Shown piece by piece: positions 14,882-22,363 of a DNA stretch of 24,131 nt (position 1 is its first letter; every line of letters starts with the position of its first letter). Origin of the DNA: DASQFQ01 sp038327685 (GTDB lineage Bacteria > Actinomycetota > Thermoleophilia > Solirubrobacterales > Solirubrobacteraceae); the NCBI GenBank assembly GCA_038327685.1, contig JBBQLH010000066.1:1-24131 (forward strand). Reading direction: 5' to 3'. The translations under genes were made by a program, and so were the position numbers. The notes beneath the pieces are model-generated. The model saw nothing but the letters and a program-made list of their open reading frames with translations. It ran no database searches and had not been told where the DNA came from.

Positions 14882-15565
14882 ATGAGCCGCGAGCAGTCCG
14901 GCGGACTCTCGGTCACCACCCTTGTTCTCGCCAGTGTCGGTGCGGCGACGGCGTCGATCGTCGTCCCGCTGGTCTGGAAGGGCGGTGGGGTCGTGGCCGC
15001 CGCCATCACACCAATCATCGTCACCCTCACCTCAGAGGCCCTCAAGCGTCCCGTCCGGAAGGTCCAGACGGTCGGGGTCTGGCGCCGCACGCCCCAGGGC
15101 ACCGTCGTGCGCCAGCCGAGCGGGCGCGACTTCGACCCGGTCGACCCCGAGGAGGAGCGGATCGAGGTCGATCCGGAACAGGCGGACGATCCGTTCGGCC
15201 TGCGCGAGCCCGAGCGCCGCACCATCCTGACGCGCCGCCGCGTCATGCTTGCGTTGGCCACCGCCGCGCTCGCCTTCGCCATCGCCGCGGTCGTCGTGAC
15301 GGCGTCCGAGCTCACGATCTTCGGCGACTCGGTCTCGAGCCCGCACCGCACGACGTTCTTCGGCGGCAAGCCGGCCACGAAGGCGAAAGCCACGCCGACA
15401 CCGACCCCGACGGCCACCCCGGAGGGGAGCGCGACGCCGACGCCCACGCCGAGTGAGACGCCGACGGCGACCCCGACGCCGTCGGTGAGCGCGACGCCGA
15501 CGCCGAGCGTGGCGCCCAACGCCGCCACCCCGGTGCCCGGTGCCGCGCCGGCGCCCACCCCGTAG
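14882..15565 (+). CDS. Membrane protein with Thr/Pro-rich C-terminal tail
   Basis: This 227-residue protein is of unknown function. Hydrophobic segments lie at about residues 10-50 (TLVLASVGAATASIVVPLVW, then GVVAAAITPIIVTLTSEAL). A charged cytoplasmic-looking region of about 70 residues (PVDPEEERIEVDPEQADDPF) is followed by a strong helix at about 121-142 (RRVMLALATAALAFAIAAVV). The remainder is a low-complexity Thr/Pro/Ala/Ser tail (TPTPTPTATP and variants), probably outside the cell as a flexible, possibly glycosylated stalk. Tails of this kind are common on actinobacterial surface proteins. It is the second gene of a tight plus-strand row (6 bp after the MBL gene, 9 bp before the kinase). 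Confidence 0.75.
   Translation: MSREQSGGLSVTTLVLASVGAATASIVVPLVWKGGGVVAAAITPIIVTLTSEALKRPVRKVQTVGVWRRTPQGTVVRQPSGRDFDPVDPEEERIEVDPEQADDPFGLREPERRTILTRRRVMLALATAALAFAIAAVVVTASELTIFGDSVSSPHRTTFFGGKPATKAKATPTPTPTATPEGSATPTPTPSETPTATPTPSVSATPTPSVAPNAATPVPGAAPAPTP
15390..15562 (+). repeat. Low-complexity Thr/Pro-coding tract
   Basis: Irregular short repeats of ACG/ACC and CCG/CCC codons encode runs such as TPTPTPTATP and TPTPSETPTATPTP in the tail of the membrane protein. The units are degenerate, so this is a compositional tract and not a perfect satellite. Confidence 0.8.
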
Positions 15566-15568
15566 CCT
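15563..15568 (+). promoter_or_regulatory. Putative -10 element of the ABC1-kinase gene (TAGCCT)
   Basis: TAGCCT ends 6 nt before the ATG at 15575. It begins with the TAG stop of the upstream gene, so the match is partly explained by that codon. Confidence 0.3.
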
Positions 15569-15574
15569 CGGGGC

Positions 15575-16957
15575 ATGGCCAAGGACCGGATCCCCACCTC
15601 GCGCATCTCCCGCACCGCCCGGGTGACCGGCCTCGCCGCGGGTCAGGCCGCGCGTCAGCTCGGCACGGCGACCGCCAACCTCACGCGCGACGAGGAGGGC
15701 AAGCAGCAGGCGCTCGAGCGCCGGCACGTCGAGGCCGCGCAGCAGATCGTCTCCGCGCTCGGGACGATGAAGGGCGCGGCGATGAAGCTCGGCCAGGTGA
15801 TGTCGTTCCTCGACGTCGGCCTCGTGCCCGAGGAGTACCGCGAGGACTTCCAGCGCAAGCTCGGCGAGCTGCGCGACGCGGCGCCGAAGGTGCGCTTCTC
15901 CGACATGCGCAAGGTCGTCGAGTCCGAGCTGGGGGAGAAGCTCGGCGAGGCGTTCGCGGAGTTCGACGAGACGCCGATCGCCGCCGCCTCGATCGGCCAG
16001 GTCTACCGCGCGCGCCTGCACGACGGGCGCGACGTCGCCGTCAAGGTCCAATACCCGGGCGTCGCCCAGGCGGTGCGGGCCGACATGCAGAACCTGGGGA
16101 TGATCCTGCGGCTGCTGAAGCGGATCGCGCCCGGGCTCGACGTCAAGGCGACCGCGGAGGAGGTGCGCAGCCGCATCGGCGACGAGCTCGACTACGAGCT
16201 CGAGGCGCAGAACCAGCGCTCGATGGCGCGGATCTTTCGCGGCCACCCGTTCATCGTCGTCCCCGACGTCGTGACCTCGCTGACGCGCGAGAAGGTGATC
16301 GTCTCCGAGTTCGTCTCGGGCCTCGGCTTCGACGCCATCAAGCAGCTCGACCAGCCGACCCGCAACCGCGTCGGCGAGACGGTCTTCCGCTTCTACTTCG
16401 GCTGCATGTACCGCCACCACCAGTTCTCCGGCGACCCGCACCCCGGCAACTTCCTGCTGATGGACGACGGCAAGGTCGCGTTCCTGGACTTCGGGCTCTT
16501 CAAGGTGATGCCCGCGACCCTGCTCGAGATCGAGCTGGCCTGCCAGCGCGCCGGCCACGAGGGCGACGGCGAGGAGCTCAAGCGGATCTGGACCGAGACC
16601 GGCTTCCTCAAGCACCCGGAGAACTTCCGCCCCGACAAGCTGCTCGCGCAGTTCCGCGACGCGACCTGGTGGTACGTGCTCGACGAGGACATCGAGCTCG
16701 TGCCGGAGATCGCCACGCAGGTCATGATCGACATGTCCGATCCGCGCTCCCAGCACTTCGGCCAGATGCGCCACGAGACGCTCCCCGCCGACCATCTGTT
16801 CGGCCGCCGGGTGGAGATGCTCACGCTCGCGGTCCTCTCCCAGCTGCGCACGCACGCCAACTTCCACCGCATCGCGCGCGAGTGGATCTACGGCGACGAG
16901 CCGGTGACGGAGCTCGGGCTCCAGGAAGCCGTCTTCTACGCCGGCGCCCGCCGCTGA
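15575..16957 (+). CDS. ABC1/ADCK (UbiB-like) atypical protein kinase
   Basis: This 460-residue protein is of the ABC1/ADCK/UbiB family of atypical kinases or ATPases, linked elsewhere to isoprenoid-quinone lipid metabolism. The family signature motifs are all present: KGAAMKLGQVMSF (KxGQ, about residues 64-76), the Ala-rich loop AAASIGQVYRA (about 131-141), VAVKVQYPGV (catalytic Lys), DELDYELEAQNQ (about 206-217), FSGDPHPGNFLLMDDG (catalytic loop, about 286-301) and FLDFGLFKV (metal-binding DFG). The C-terminus has no clear membrane anchor. The direct substrate is unknown for this family in actinobacteria. The VTT-domain gene begins at or just after its stop codon. Confidence 0.93.
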   Translation: MAKDRIPTSRISRTARVTGLAAGQAARQLGTATANLTRDEEGKQQALERRHVEAAQQIVSALGTMKGAAMKLGQVMSFLDVGLVPEEYREDFQRKLGELRDAAPKVRFSDMRKVVESELGEKLGEAFAEFDETPIAAASIGQVYRARLHDGRDVAVKVQYPGVAQAVRADMQNLGMILRLLKRIAPGLDVKATAEEVRSRIGDELDYELEAQNQRSMARIFRGHPFIVVPDVVTSLTREKVIVSEFVSGLGFDAIKQLDQPTRNRVGETVFRFYFGCMYRHHQFSGDPHPGNFLLMDDGKVAFLDFGLFKVMPATLLEIELACQRAGHEGDGEELKRIWTETGFLKHPENFRPDKLLAQFRDATWWYVLDEDIELVPEIATQVMIDMSDPRSQHFGQMRHETLPADHLFGRRVEMLTLAVLSQLRTHANFHRIAREWIYGDEPVTELGLQEAVFYAGARR

Positions 16958-16970
16958 CGCCGACCCGCGG

Positions 16971-17651
16971 CTGGCCCGGCTGCGCCTCGGCGCCCTGGCC
17001 TTCGGGATCCTCGCCGCGCTGCTGATCGTCGCGACCGTCACCGGCCTCTCGGCGCGGGGCGTGCGCGACTGGGTCGACGGCTTCGGCGCCGCGGCGCCGC
17101 TCGTCTTCATCGTCGTGTCGGCCTCGCTGACCTGCGCGCTGTTCCCCGGCCCGGTGCTGGCCGCGGCGAGCGGGCTGCTGTTCGGGACCGCGCTCGGCTT
17201 CCCCGTGTCGCTGGCCTCGGCGACGCTCGGCGCGTCGTGCGCCTTCCTGATCTCGCGCCGCGTCGGCCTCGACTCGGTCAAGCAGCTGGCCGGGCCGCGC
17301 GTCCAGCGGATCCGCGGCTGGATCGGCCGCCGCGGCTTCGTCTCCGTGCTCTACGCGCGGATCGTCCCGGGCATGCCGTACTCGCTCGTCAACTATGCGG
17401 CGGGCCTGACGCCGCTGCGGCTGCCGGTGTTCGCGGCGGCGACGGCGGTCGGCGCCGCCCCGCGCGCGTTCGCCTACACGGCGCTCGGCGGCTCGTTCGG
17501 GGACTGGCGCTCGCCGGAGACGATCATCGCGGCGGTGGTGCTGGTGGCGATGGCGCTGGCCGGCCTCGTGCTGCTGCGCCGCGAGGTCAGACCTCCTGGA
17601 TCTGGAGCAGGCTCGTCGTCCCCGGCTTCCCCGACGGCAGGCCCGCCGTGA
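16971..17651 (+). CDS. VTT-domain (TVP38/TMEM64, DedA-like) membrane protein, start uncertain
   Basis: This integral membrane protein belongs to the VTT/SNARE-associated family, related to lipid scramblases and DedA transporters. Hydrophobic segments are LGALAFGILAALLIVATVTG, APLVFIVVSASLTCALFPGP, the ASGLLFGTALGFPVSLASAT region, PVFAAATAVGAAP and IIAAVVLVAMALAGLVLL. RRGFVSVLYARIVPGMPYSL with NYAAGLTPL is the conserved VTT core. The frame is open from 16908 but has no ATG, GTG or TTG before the GTG at 17061, which would remove the first helix. I give CTG 16971 as a minimal start; this is tentative. The last 65 bases overlap the convergent pyruvate kinase gene, so the C-terminal tail (GSGAGSSSPASPTAGPP) is antisense to pyk. 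Confidence 0.7.
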   Translation: MARLRLGALAFGILAALLIVATVTGLSARGVRDWVDGFGAAAPLVFIVVSASLTCALFPGPVLAAASGLLFGTALGFPVSLASATLGASCAFLISRRVGLDSVKQLAGPRVQRIRGWIGRRGFVSVLYARIVPGMPYSLVNYAAGLTPLRLPVFAAATAVGAAPRAFAYTALGGSFGDWRSPETIIAAVVLVAMALAGLVLLRREVRPPGSGAGSSSPASPTAGPP

Positions 17652-18999
17652 TCCCGACGCGCTCGCCGGGCTTGACCCAGCCGAGCTCGACGACGCGCGC
17701 GGCGGAGGCCCGCACGAGATCCTCGGTGACCTCGAAGCGCTTCATCGAGGCCGCCTGCACGCCCCACATCAGCCCGCACCGGCGCACGGTCTCGCGGCCG
17801 GGTGAGAGCGCGTAGATCGGGACGGCCGGCCGGTGCGCGGAGATCAGGCGCGCCGAGCGGCCCGAGAGCGTGGGGCACACGAGCGCCGCGAGGCCGAGCT
17901 CGTAGGCGGCACGGCAGGCCGTGTAGGCGATCGTGTAGGCGGGATCGCGCCGGTCGCGCCGCACGCGCCGCTCCTGCCACTCGCGGTACGGCGCGGCGCC
18001 CTCCGTGCGGTCGGCGATCGCGGCCATCATCTCGATCGCGCCGACGGGATAGCGGCCGACGGCGCTCTCCTGCGAGAGCATCACCGCGTCCGTGCCGTCG
18101 AGGATCGCGTTGGCGACGTCGGCCACCTCGGCGCGCGTCGGGCGCGAGGAGGACACCATCGAGTCGAGCATCTGGGTCGCGGTGATCGAGGGGCGGGCGA
18201 GCGCGCCGGCCAGCGCGATCACCTGCTTCTGCACGATCGGCACCTCCTCGATGCGCATCTCGATGCCGAGGTCGCCGCGCGCGACCATCACGCAGTCGGC
18301 GGCGCGCACGATCTCCTCCGCGCGCTGGACCGCCTGCGGCTTCTCGATCTTGGCCACGAGCGGGAGGCGCGTGTGGCCGCGCACGAACTCGACGTCCTCG
18401 GCGCGGCGCACGAACGACAGCGCGACGAGGTCGACGCCGATCTTCTCGCCCACGGCGAGGTGCTCGAGGTCCTCCTGCGGGACGGCCGGCAGCGACGCGG
18501 CCTCACCGGGGATGTTGAGGCCCTGCCGCGAGGCGACCGGGCCGCCGATCTCGACGACGGTGTCGATCTCGCCCGCCTCGGGCCGGGTCGCTGTGACCCG
18601 CAGCCGCACCGACCCGTCGGCGAGGTACATGATCTCGTCCCGGCCGACGGCGTCGGCGAGGCCGTCCCACGAGATGAACATGCGGTGCTTGTCGCCGGCG
18701 CCGCCGTCGTCACCTCCGCACACGAACGTGAGCGACTCGCCCGGGCTGAGCTCGACGACGTCGTCGCGCAGCTTGCCGATCCGCAGCTTCGGCCCCGGCA
18801 GGTCCTGCATGACCGCGACCTGGCGGCCCGCGCGCCCCGCCGCGTCGCGGACCCGCCCGATGACCTCGGCGTGCTCCTCGGCGGTGCCGTGCGAGAAGTT
18901 CAGCCGTGCGACGTCCATGCCGGCCTGGACCATCCGCACCAGCACCTCGGGATCGCGGGAGGCCGGGCCGATGGTCGCGACGATCTTGGTCCGGCGCAT
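17587..18999 (-). CDS. pyk: Pyruvate kinase
   Basis: Pyruvate kinase transfers phosphate from phosphoenolpyruvate to ADP, the last step of glycolysis, in the cytoplasm. The 470-residue length is typical of bacterial enzymes. TKIVATIGPASRD (residues 4-16) and the substrate-binding LNFSHGT (about 33-39) open the barrel. QDLPGPKLRIG precedes the B domain. VAKIEKPQAV carries the catalytic Lys, MVARGDLGIEM the Mg-binding acid, and SITATQMLDSM with TDAVMLSQESAVGRYP complete the site. The C-terminal domain is intact (LVCPTLSGRSARLISAHRP). The ATG at 18999 follows a 35-codon reading frame by 7 bp and a -10-like element further up. Its end overlaps the convergent VTT gene. Confidence 0.96.
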   Translation of the reverse strand: MRRTKIVATIGPASRDPEVLVRMVQAGMDVARLNFSHGTAEEHAEVIGRVRDAAGRAGRQVAVMQDLPGPKLRIGKLRDDVVELSPGESLTFVCGGDDGGAGDKHRMFISWDGLADAVGRDEIMYLADGSVRLRVTATRPEAGEIDTVVEIGGPVASRQGLNIPGEAASLPAVPQEDLEHLAVGEKIGVDLVALSFVRRAEDVEFVRGHTRLPLVAKIEKPQAVQRAEEIVRAADCVMVARGDLGIEMRIEEVPIVQKQVIALAGALARPSITATQMLDSMVSSSRPTRAEVADVANAILDGTDAVMLSQESAVGRYPVGAIEMMAAIADRTEGAAPYREWQERRVRRDRRDPAYTIAYTACRAAYELGLAALVCPTLSGRSARLISAHRPAVPIYALSPGRETVRRCGLMWGVQAASMKRFEVTEDLVRASAARVVELGWVKPGERVGITAGLPSGKPGTTSLLQIQEV

Positions 19000-19006
19000 G
19001 TTCCGG

Positions 19007-19114
19007 TCAGCCTATGTCGACGTACTGCGGCAGTGTGAAGGTGCGGAACAGGCGCCCGGGTGCGCAGAGGACGAGCGGCACGAGCAGCATGGAACCGGGG
19101 AGCAGGCGGGTCAC
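19007..19114 (-). CDS. Possible 35-residue leader ORF upstream of pyk
   Basis: A GTG-initiated frame of 35 codons with a hydrophobic stretch (GSMLLVPLVLCAPGRLF) ends 7 bp before the pyruvate kinase ATG. It is preceded by a -10-like TAGATA 9 nt upstream of the GTG, so it could be a leaderless upstream ORF coupled to pyk. It might also be a gene remnant or simply the 5' untranslated region. No family was recognised, and the short length gives weak coding evidence. Confidence 0.25.
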   Translation of the reverse strand: MTRLLPGSMLLVPLVLCAPGRLFRTFTLPQYVDIG

Positions 19115-19123
19115 GGCCCCGGG

Positions 19124-19129
19124 TATCTA
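19124..19129 (-). promoter_or_regulatory. Putative -10 element of the pyk unit (TAGATA)
   Basis: TAGATA, within TGATAGATAC, is the most AT-rich stretch between the delta-60 gene and pyk on the minus strand, and it has a TGN-like extension. It would start transcription around 19117. That is close to the GTG of the small upstream frame and about 120 nt before the pyk ATG. Confidence 0.4.
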
Positions 19130-19155
19130 TCACGCGCGACGTGCGGGGGAGTCGC

Positions 19156-20865
19156 TCAGCCGCGGCGCAGCGTGGCGCGCCGGGTCACCCGCCGCTTCGC
19201 GCCGGCCGCGTCGCGGCCCGCGAACTCGATCCGCACCCGCAGCTCGCGGTGCGTCCCCAACTGCTTGCGCCGCACCTTCAGCTTGAACGTTCGGGCGTGG
19301 CGCCCGGCGACCGAGACCGTGCGCGAGCCGAGCAGCAGCGCGCGACGCCGCGTGCGCAGCCGCCGCAGGCTGAGACTGCCGCGGCAGCGTTTCGCCTGCC
19401 GGCAGCGGACGCGGATCTTCACGCGACCGTGGCGGGCGCGCAGGCGGCCGGGCAGCGACACGAACGGCGCGCGGCGCGGGCTGCCGCCGCCGGCGGGCGG
19501 CGAGCCGGCCCCCGGGCCGGACGGTCCCGGGGCCGCGGCGTCGCCGCCCTGGTAGCGGGCGAGCGCGAGCCGTGCGGTCCCGCCGCCGCATTGCGCTCCG
19601 CTGCCCGACACGCACGCGATCCCCGCGGCGACGAGCTTGCCGTCGGCCTGCAGCGCCAGCGCGGTCGCGCGCGCGACCGTGGCGCCGGGGAAGGCGGTGA
19701 GCACCACGCCGCGGTCGCCGAAGCTGCGGTCGAGCCCGCCCGCGCCGTCGAGGCGCGCGAGCATGAAGCTGTGGTCCGGGCCGCTGGTCGCGTCGCCCGC
19801 GGCGACCGCGCGACCACCCGGCTCGAGCACCACGTCGGCGGCGACCGAGCCGTTGCCGGCGCGGACGAGCGCCGCGCCGTCCCCGTCGAACGACGGGTCC
19901 GGAGCGCCCTCCGGGCTCGTCCGGGCGAGCGCCATGGCGGGGAAGCCGCTGCGGTCGGTCGCCACGCCGGCCGAGAGGACGCGCCCGTCGGGCAGCGCGG
20001 CCGCGGCGTTGGCGAACGAGTACGACGCGCCGATCGGGCGCAGCCAGGGCGGGCCCGTGCCGCCGTCGGCGTCGACCGGCACGCCGCTGAGGCGGAGGTC
20101 CTGGACGGCCGAGGAGCGGCCCGACGCGCCGACAGCGACGACGCGGCCGTCGGGCAGCAGCGTGCCCCCGGCCGCGTAGGCGTAGGGCGCGGAGGTCGGC
20201 ACGATCAGCGAGCCGTTGCCGTCGAACTTCGAGTCGGGTGCGCCACGTGGAGTGAAGCGGGCGAGCGCGACGCGGTCGTTCCCGAGGACCTCGGCCTGGC
20301 CCACCGCGATCACGCGGTCGCCCCGGCCCGCCACGAGGTCGGAGATGGCGTCGAAGCCGTCGCCCACGGGCATCAGGGCCTGGCCGCTGCCGCCCGGGCC
20401 GAAGGCCGTGTCGACGCGGCCGTCGGACCGGTAGCCCGCCAGCGCGAACGAGCCGGGGTCCGCCGGGCCCGCGCTCGCCACCCCGCCGGCGATGATGCGG
20501 CCGTCGGGACGCACGAGCACGTCGAAGGCCTGCGAGCGGCCCGCTCCAATCGCGGTCGTGACCATCCCGCCGGCCCCGAAGTCGGTGTCGAGCCCGCCGT
20601 CGGCCGTGTAGCGCACGAGCCGGAACGAGGAGTTGCCGGTCGGCCCGCAGGTGCCAGCGTTGCACGAGTAGCCGGCGACGACGATCCGCCCGTCCGGCTG
20701 CACGGCGACGGCCCGGGGCACGAACGTATCCGGGCTCGTCAGCGTCGACACGCGGCCGTCATTCGAGAAGGAGACGTCGAGGTCCCCCGGTGCCGCCCGG
20801 GCAGGCGACGTGTGTAGGGTCAGCGCGAGCAGCGCTGCCGCTAGAAGCCGCAGCTTGACATCCAT
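19156..20865 (-). CDS. Secreted delta-60 repeat (beta-propeller-like) protein
   Basis: This 569-residue exported protein has a signal peptide at residues 1-24 (LRLLAAALLALTLHTSPARA). It then carries about six or seven delta-60 repeats of the form 'LDxxFGxxGxV ... VQPDGRIVVAG', for example LDVSFSNDGRV, VQPDGRIVVAGY, LDTDFGAGGMV, LPDGRVVAVG, PDPSFDGDGAA, LDRSFGDRGVV and LQADGKLVAAG. A Gly/Pro linker at about 435-460 (GPSGPGAGSPPAGGGSP) leads to a very basic C-terminal domain of about 100 residues (RVRCRQAKRCRGSLSLRRL). That arrangement is frequent in Thermoleophilia extracellular proteins. The role is unknown; propeller repeats suggest binding. The ATG sits 10 nt behind TACTCT. Confidence 0.85.
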   Translation of the reverse strand: MDVKLRLLAAALLALTLHTSPARAAPGDLDVSFSNDGRVSTLTSPDTFVPRAVAVQPDGRIVVAGYSCNAGTCGPTGNSSFRLVRYTADGGLDTDFGAGGMVTTAIGAGRSQAFDVLVRPDGRIIAGGVASAGPADPGSFALAGYRSDGRVDTAFGPGGSGQALMPVGDGFDAISDLVAGRGDRVIAVGQAEVLGNDRVALARFTPRGAPDSKFDGNGSLIVPTSAPYAYAAGGTLLPDGRVVAVGASGRSSAVQDLRLSGVPVDADGGTGPPWLRPIGASYSFANAAAALPDGRVLSAGVATDRSGFPAMALARTSPEGAPDPSFDGDGAALVRAGNGSVAADVVLEPGGRAVAAGDATSGPDHSFMLARLDGAGGLDRSFGDRGVVLTAFPGATVARATALALQADGKLVAAGIACVSGSGAQCGGGTARLALARYQGGDAAAPGPSGPGAGSPPAGGGSPRRAPFVSLPGRLRARHGRVKIRVRCRQAKRCRGSLSLRRLRTRRRALLLGSRTVSVAGRHARTFKLKVRRKQLGTHRELRVRIEFAGRDAAGAKRRVTRRATLRRG

Positions 20866-20875
20866 GTCGAGCGCG

Positions 20876-20881
20876 AGAGTA
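20876..20881 (-). promoter_or_regulatory. Putative -10 element of the delta-60 repeat gene (TACTCT)
   Basis: TACTCT on the minus strand ends 10 nt before the ATG at 20865, in the 43-bp gap after the aminopeptidase gene. It suggests a separate, near-leaderless transcript. Confidence 0.4.
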
Positions 20882-20908
20882 CCCCAGGTCCGGCGCTGTG
20901 ACCCCCCG

Positions 20909-21997
20909 CTATTCGTCCACGCCTCCGCCGTACACGACCACCGGGTGGCCGTCGGCGCTCAGGCGGCCGCCGTCGCGCAGGTCGCAGATCATGTCCCAGT
21001 GGACGGCCGACTCGTTGGTGCCGCCCGTCTCGGGATAGGAACGCCCGACCGCGAGGTGCACGGTGCCGCCGATCTTCTCGTCGAACAGGATCGCCCCGAC
21101 CGGCCGGTCGATGCCGAAGTTCGTGCCGATGCCGATCTCGCCGAGCCGCGACGCGCCGGCGTCGGTGGCCAGCGTCTCGCGCAGGTAGGCCTCACCGCGG
21201 TCGGCGCGCGCCTCGACCACCTGTCCAGCGCGGAACTCGAGCTCGATCCCCTCGACGGCCACGCCGCGCGGGCTCGAAGGGATCGTGAAGCGGATGTGGC
21301 CCTCCGCGGAGTCCTCGACCGGCCCCGTGAAGACCTCGCCCGAGGGCATGTTGCGGCGGCCGTCGGAGTTCACCCACGTGCGGCCGGCGACGCCCAGGCG
21401 CAGGTCGGTCCCCTCGGCCTCGACACGCAGCTCGCTCGCATCCGCGAGGCGGTCGATCAGCTGGGCCTGCTGAGCGCGCAGCGCTCCCCAGGCCGCGACC
21501 GGGTCGTCGCGATCGAGGAACAGCGCGCGCTCGACCAGCGCGGCGAAGTCGCCGGTCGACATGCCGGCCTGCTGCGCGCCCGCCGGCGTCGGCCACAGCG
21601 TCCCGCACCAGTGCCGCTGCAGCGCGAGCTCGCGCACGGCCGCCCGCGAGCGCGCCGCGCGCGCCAGCCGCGCCGGGTCGACCGCCGCCAGCTCGCTCGT
21701 GTTCTCCGGCGCCTGGATCGTCAGCAGGCAGTCGGCGGTCTCCGTCTCCGCCCGCTCGCCGGGGGAGAGCGAGTCGAGGTGGACGTCGCGCGCCGCCGCC
21801 CAGTAGCCCTCCGTCTGGCCCGGCAGCGCCGTGCGCAGCGCGGGCCACGCCTCGCGCTCGAGGATCTCGCGCTGGAGCGCGAGCAGCAGCGGCGCGGCGA
21901 GCGTGGTCGAGCGCACGAGCACCTGCTGCCCCGGCTGCACCTCGAGGCAGTAGCCGCACAGCAGCGCCGCGAAGCGTTGCGGGTCGGGGGTCGTCAC
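20909..21997 (-). CDS. M29-family (thermophilic) metallo-aminopeptidase
   Basis: This 362-residue cytoplasmic aminopeptidase of the M29 family (AmpS/aminopeptidase T type) removes N-terminal amino acids with a two-metal centre. The C-terminal half carries the family's metal and active-site segments: VEGIELEFRAGQVVEARA, LGEIGIGTNFGIDRP (Glu ligand), and EKIGGTVHLAVGRSYPETGG with SAVHWDMICDL (His and Asp ligands). FTGPVEDSAEGHIRF and PSGEVFTGPVE are also typical. The length is slightly below the usual ~370-410. The GTG at 21997 overlaps the upstream stop as GTGA, so it is coupled to the preceding small gene. A longer ATG extension to 22057 lies inside that gene and is rejected. Confidence 0.9.
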   Translation of the reverse strand: MTTPDPQRFAALLCGYCLEVQPGQQVLVRSTTLAAPLLLALQREILEREAWPALRTALPGQTEGYWAAARDVHLDSLSPGERAETETADCLLTIQAPENTSELAAVDPARLARAARSRAAVRELALQRHWCGTLWPTPAGAQQAGMSTGDFAALVERALFLDRDDPVAAWGALRAQQAQLIDRLADASELRVEAEGTDLRLGVAGRTWVNSDGRRNMPSGEVFTGPVEDSAEGHIRFTIPSSPRGVAVEGIELEFRAGQVVEARADRGEAYLRETLATDAGASRLGEIGIGTNFGIDRPVGAILFDEKIGGTVHLAVGRSYPETGGTNESAVHWDMICDLRDGGRLSADGHPVVVYGGGVDE

Positions 21998-22350
21998 GGA
22001 GCTTCGACGTCCGGGAAGTGCGCCGCGAGGTGCATCCGCAGGACCTCGCGGATCCACGCCCGCTCGTCGCCGCCGGCGAAGCGGTAGCGCGCGAGCAGGT
22101 CGCGCTGGCGCTCGATCGGCTCGGCGCCCGCGATCTCCCAGCGCGCAGCGAGGCGCTCGAACAGGAACTCGACCGAGCGCTGCCAGGCGTCCTCCTGGCT
22201 GAGGCCGGCGCCGCGGACCTTCGCGTACTCCGCCCGCGTCGCGGGCGTCATCGCGCCGCGCAGGACGAGCACGTTGCCCTCCGCGTCCTCGTACGGGCTC
22301 TCGGGGGCCGCGAGCTGCTCCGCGCCGCGGCGGCGACTGCGCCGTCCCAC
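21994..22350 (-). CDS. Conserved small protein of unknown function
   Basis: This 118-residue protein is not recognised. It has a basic N-terminus (GRRSRRRGAEQL), a short segment ESPYEDAEGNVLVLRGAMTP and then an all-helical, Arg/Glu-rich remainder with WQRSVEFLFERLAARWEIAG and WIREVLRMHLAAHFPD. No membrane segment or cysteine is present. It looks like a cytoplasmic helical protein. The GTG start has a good GAGGGG ribosome-binding site 6 nt upstream. Its stop overlaps the aminopeptidase start (GTGA), and the SnoaL-MBL gene ends 13 bp upstream. It is therefore probably the middle gene of a three-gene transcript. Confidence 0.7.
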   Translation of the reverse strand: MGRRSRRRGAEQLAAPESPYEDAEGNVLVLRGAMTPATRAEYAKVRGAGLSQEDAWQRSVEFLFERLAARWEIAGAEPIERQRDLLARYRFAGGDERAWIREVLRMHLAAHFPDVEAP

Positions 22351-22356
22351 TAGTGG

Positions 22357-22362
22357 CCCCTC
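22357..22362 (-). promoter_or_regulatory. Ribosome-binding site (GAGGGG) deciding the GTG start at 22350
   Basis: GAGGGG on the minus strand lies 6 nt before the GTG at 22350. It is one of the few clear Shine-Dalgarno sequences in the window, found at an internal operon gene and not at a transcript start. Confidence 0.6.
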
Positions 22363-22363
22363 A

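Noticed and set aside
15390..15562. Possible tandem-repeat or regulatory minisatellite
   Set aside because: The units are irregular and simply encode a Thr/Pro tail.
15032..17281. 749-codon minus-strand open frame opposite the ABC1 kinase and neighbours
   Set aside because: It spans three real genes on the other strand, has no recognisable domain and shows the Arg/His/Asp bias of an antisense shadow.
19060..20817. 585-codon plus-strand open frame opposite the delta-60 repeat gene
   Set aside because: The minus-strand product has a signal peptide and regular repeats. The plus-strand one is compositional noise.
22058..22350. Could the small gene before the aminopeptidase be part of a longer aminopeptidase N-terminus?
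   Set aside because: The frames differ. The small gene has its own ribosome-binding site and the aminopeptidase has a GTGA-coupled start at 21997 beginning with a normal M29 N-terminus.
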